From positions 1-14,035 of the forward strand of contig CAMYNZ010000048.1 of assembly GCA_947259865.1 (NCBI GenBank): a stretch of DNA of 14,035 nucleotides. The letters are read 5' to 3'. The notes under the pieces were generated by a model that worked only from the letters and a program-made list of their open reading frames with translations, had not been told where the DNA came from and made no database searches. The translations under genes were made by a program, and so were the position numbers. This document shows, one piece after another, positions 13,562 through 14,035 of the stretch (its first letter is position 1; the number at the start of each line of letters is the position of its first letter). Source of the DNA: an uncultured Desulfobacterales bacterium (GTDB taxonomy: Bacteria; Desulfobacterota; Desulfobacteria; Desulfobacterales; G020354645).

Positions 13562-14035
13562 ATGCCGGAGTATGAAATTTATGCCCTGAAATATGCCGGG
13601 CCGTTTGACAGAACGGGCGCGCACCTGATGTGGTATCAGGACTGGGATAAGATTGAAAAGATCAACTACTATATCTGGTGCATCAAGGGAGCGGGTCACA
13701 CGGTGGTGGTGGATGCCGGAGTTGCACCCGATTTGGCCAAACACAGAGAACTCGACGGATACCTGAACCCGGCTGACGTTTTATCCCGTATGGATGTTAA
13801 TGCCGCTGAAGTCCGGCACGTCGTGATTACGCATATGCATTTTGATCACGCAAATGGTGCAACGCTTTTTCCGGCGGCCACTTTCTATATTCAAGAATCT
13901 GAATTTCGTTTCTGGGTGCAGGATCCGATCGCAGCCCGACCCCCTTTCAAGTACATAGCAGATGAAGCCTCTGCGGCATATCTGGCCTCCCTTGAAGGTA
14001 CCCGGCGTCTGGTCCTCCTTGACGGCGATCAGCAG
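13562..14035 (+). CDS. metallo-beta-lactamase-fold hydrolase, AHL-lactonase-like, 3' end outside window
   Basis: 158 codons are visible and the frame is open to the window end. The zinc-binding signature HMHFDH is at residues 91-96 within VVITHMHFDHANGA, and VVVDAG precedes it at about 46-51. These and the sequence INYYIWCIKG resemble the N-acyl-homoserine-lactonase-type branch of the MBL superfamily. Start ATG 13562 is preceded by GGAGAGG at about four bases. It follows the decarboxylase beta gene by 41 bases in the same direction. In this setting a role on an ester, lactone or thioester of the same pathway is likelier than quorum quenching, but that is inference. The missing C terminus should hold further metal ligands. 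Confidence 0.8.
   Translation, partial: MPEYEIYALKYAGPFDRTGAHLMWYQDWDKIEKINYYIWCIKGAGHTVVVDAGVAPDLAKHRELDGYLNPADVLSRMDVNAAEVRHVVITHMHFDHANGATLFPAATFYIQESEFRFWVQDPIAARPPFKYIADEASAAYLASLEGTRRLVLLDGDQQ

Noticed and set aside
13562..14035. Quorum-quenching lactonase
   Set aside because: HxHxDH alone is common to the whole MBL superfamily; with the decarboxylase context a metabolic role is at least as likely.

Overview
The window carries a chromosomal stretch with about a dozen genes, no rRNA, tRNA or CRISPR array, and no transposase. Gene content (bacterioferritin, a flagellar cap-like protein behind a GEMM-I riboswitch, bactofilin, a two-subunit sulfopyruvate/phosphonopyruvate-type decarboxylase, a GATE-domain membrane protein, a radical SAM protein) suggests a motile Gram-negative bacterium, most likely an uncultured Desulfobacterota member. 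That placement is inference from gene types and style, not from a marker gene.

Layout. At 225-791 lies a J-domain/DUF1232 protein, followed by about 550 bases without a confident gene that hold a terminator-like hairpin (878-909), a small stem (1133-1174) and a 16-base inverted repeat pair (1183-1302). A bacterioferritin-like gene follows (1341-1880). Next comes the most interesting unit: a sigma-28 (FliA)-type promoter (1957-1983), a cyclic-dinucleotide GEMM-I riboswitch (2017-2102), a terminator-like hairpin (about 2110-2155) and a 699-residue FliD-like protein (2170-4269). Positions 4270-5030 are non-coding and contain two adjacent palindromic elements, the second about 280 bp long. An EamA/DMT transporter (5031-5960) ends in a good terminator and converges on an epoxide hydrolase (7273-6116, minus). 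Divergent from the hydrolase is a voltage-sensor ion channel (7575-8438) whose selectivity filter is not the potassium consensus. It converges on a radical SAM gene (9541-8483, minus). A TIGR03084/DinB-like protein (9776-10564), a GATE-domain membrane protein (10666-11637) and a bactofilin (11804-12208) follow on the plus strand. The window ends in an operon-like run: decarboxylase alpha (12384-12911), decarboxylase beta (12915-13520) and a metallo-beta-lactamase-fold hydrolase (13562 to the window end, incomplete).

How the parts work together. Most genes look like independent housekeeping or accessory units separated by hairpins. Two groups show logic. First, the FliD-like gene appears to be placed under both the late-flagellar sigma factor and a second-messenger riboswitch, so filament or surface-cap production would be gated by flagellar assembly state and by c-di-GMP (or cGAMP). 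Second, the decarboxylase pair plus MBL hydrolase probably act in one 2-oxoacid pathway (sulfonate or phosphonate related), whose remaining genes lie beyond the window.
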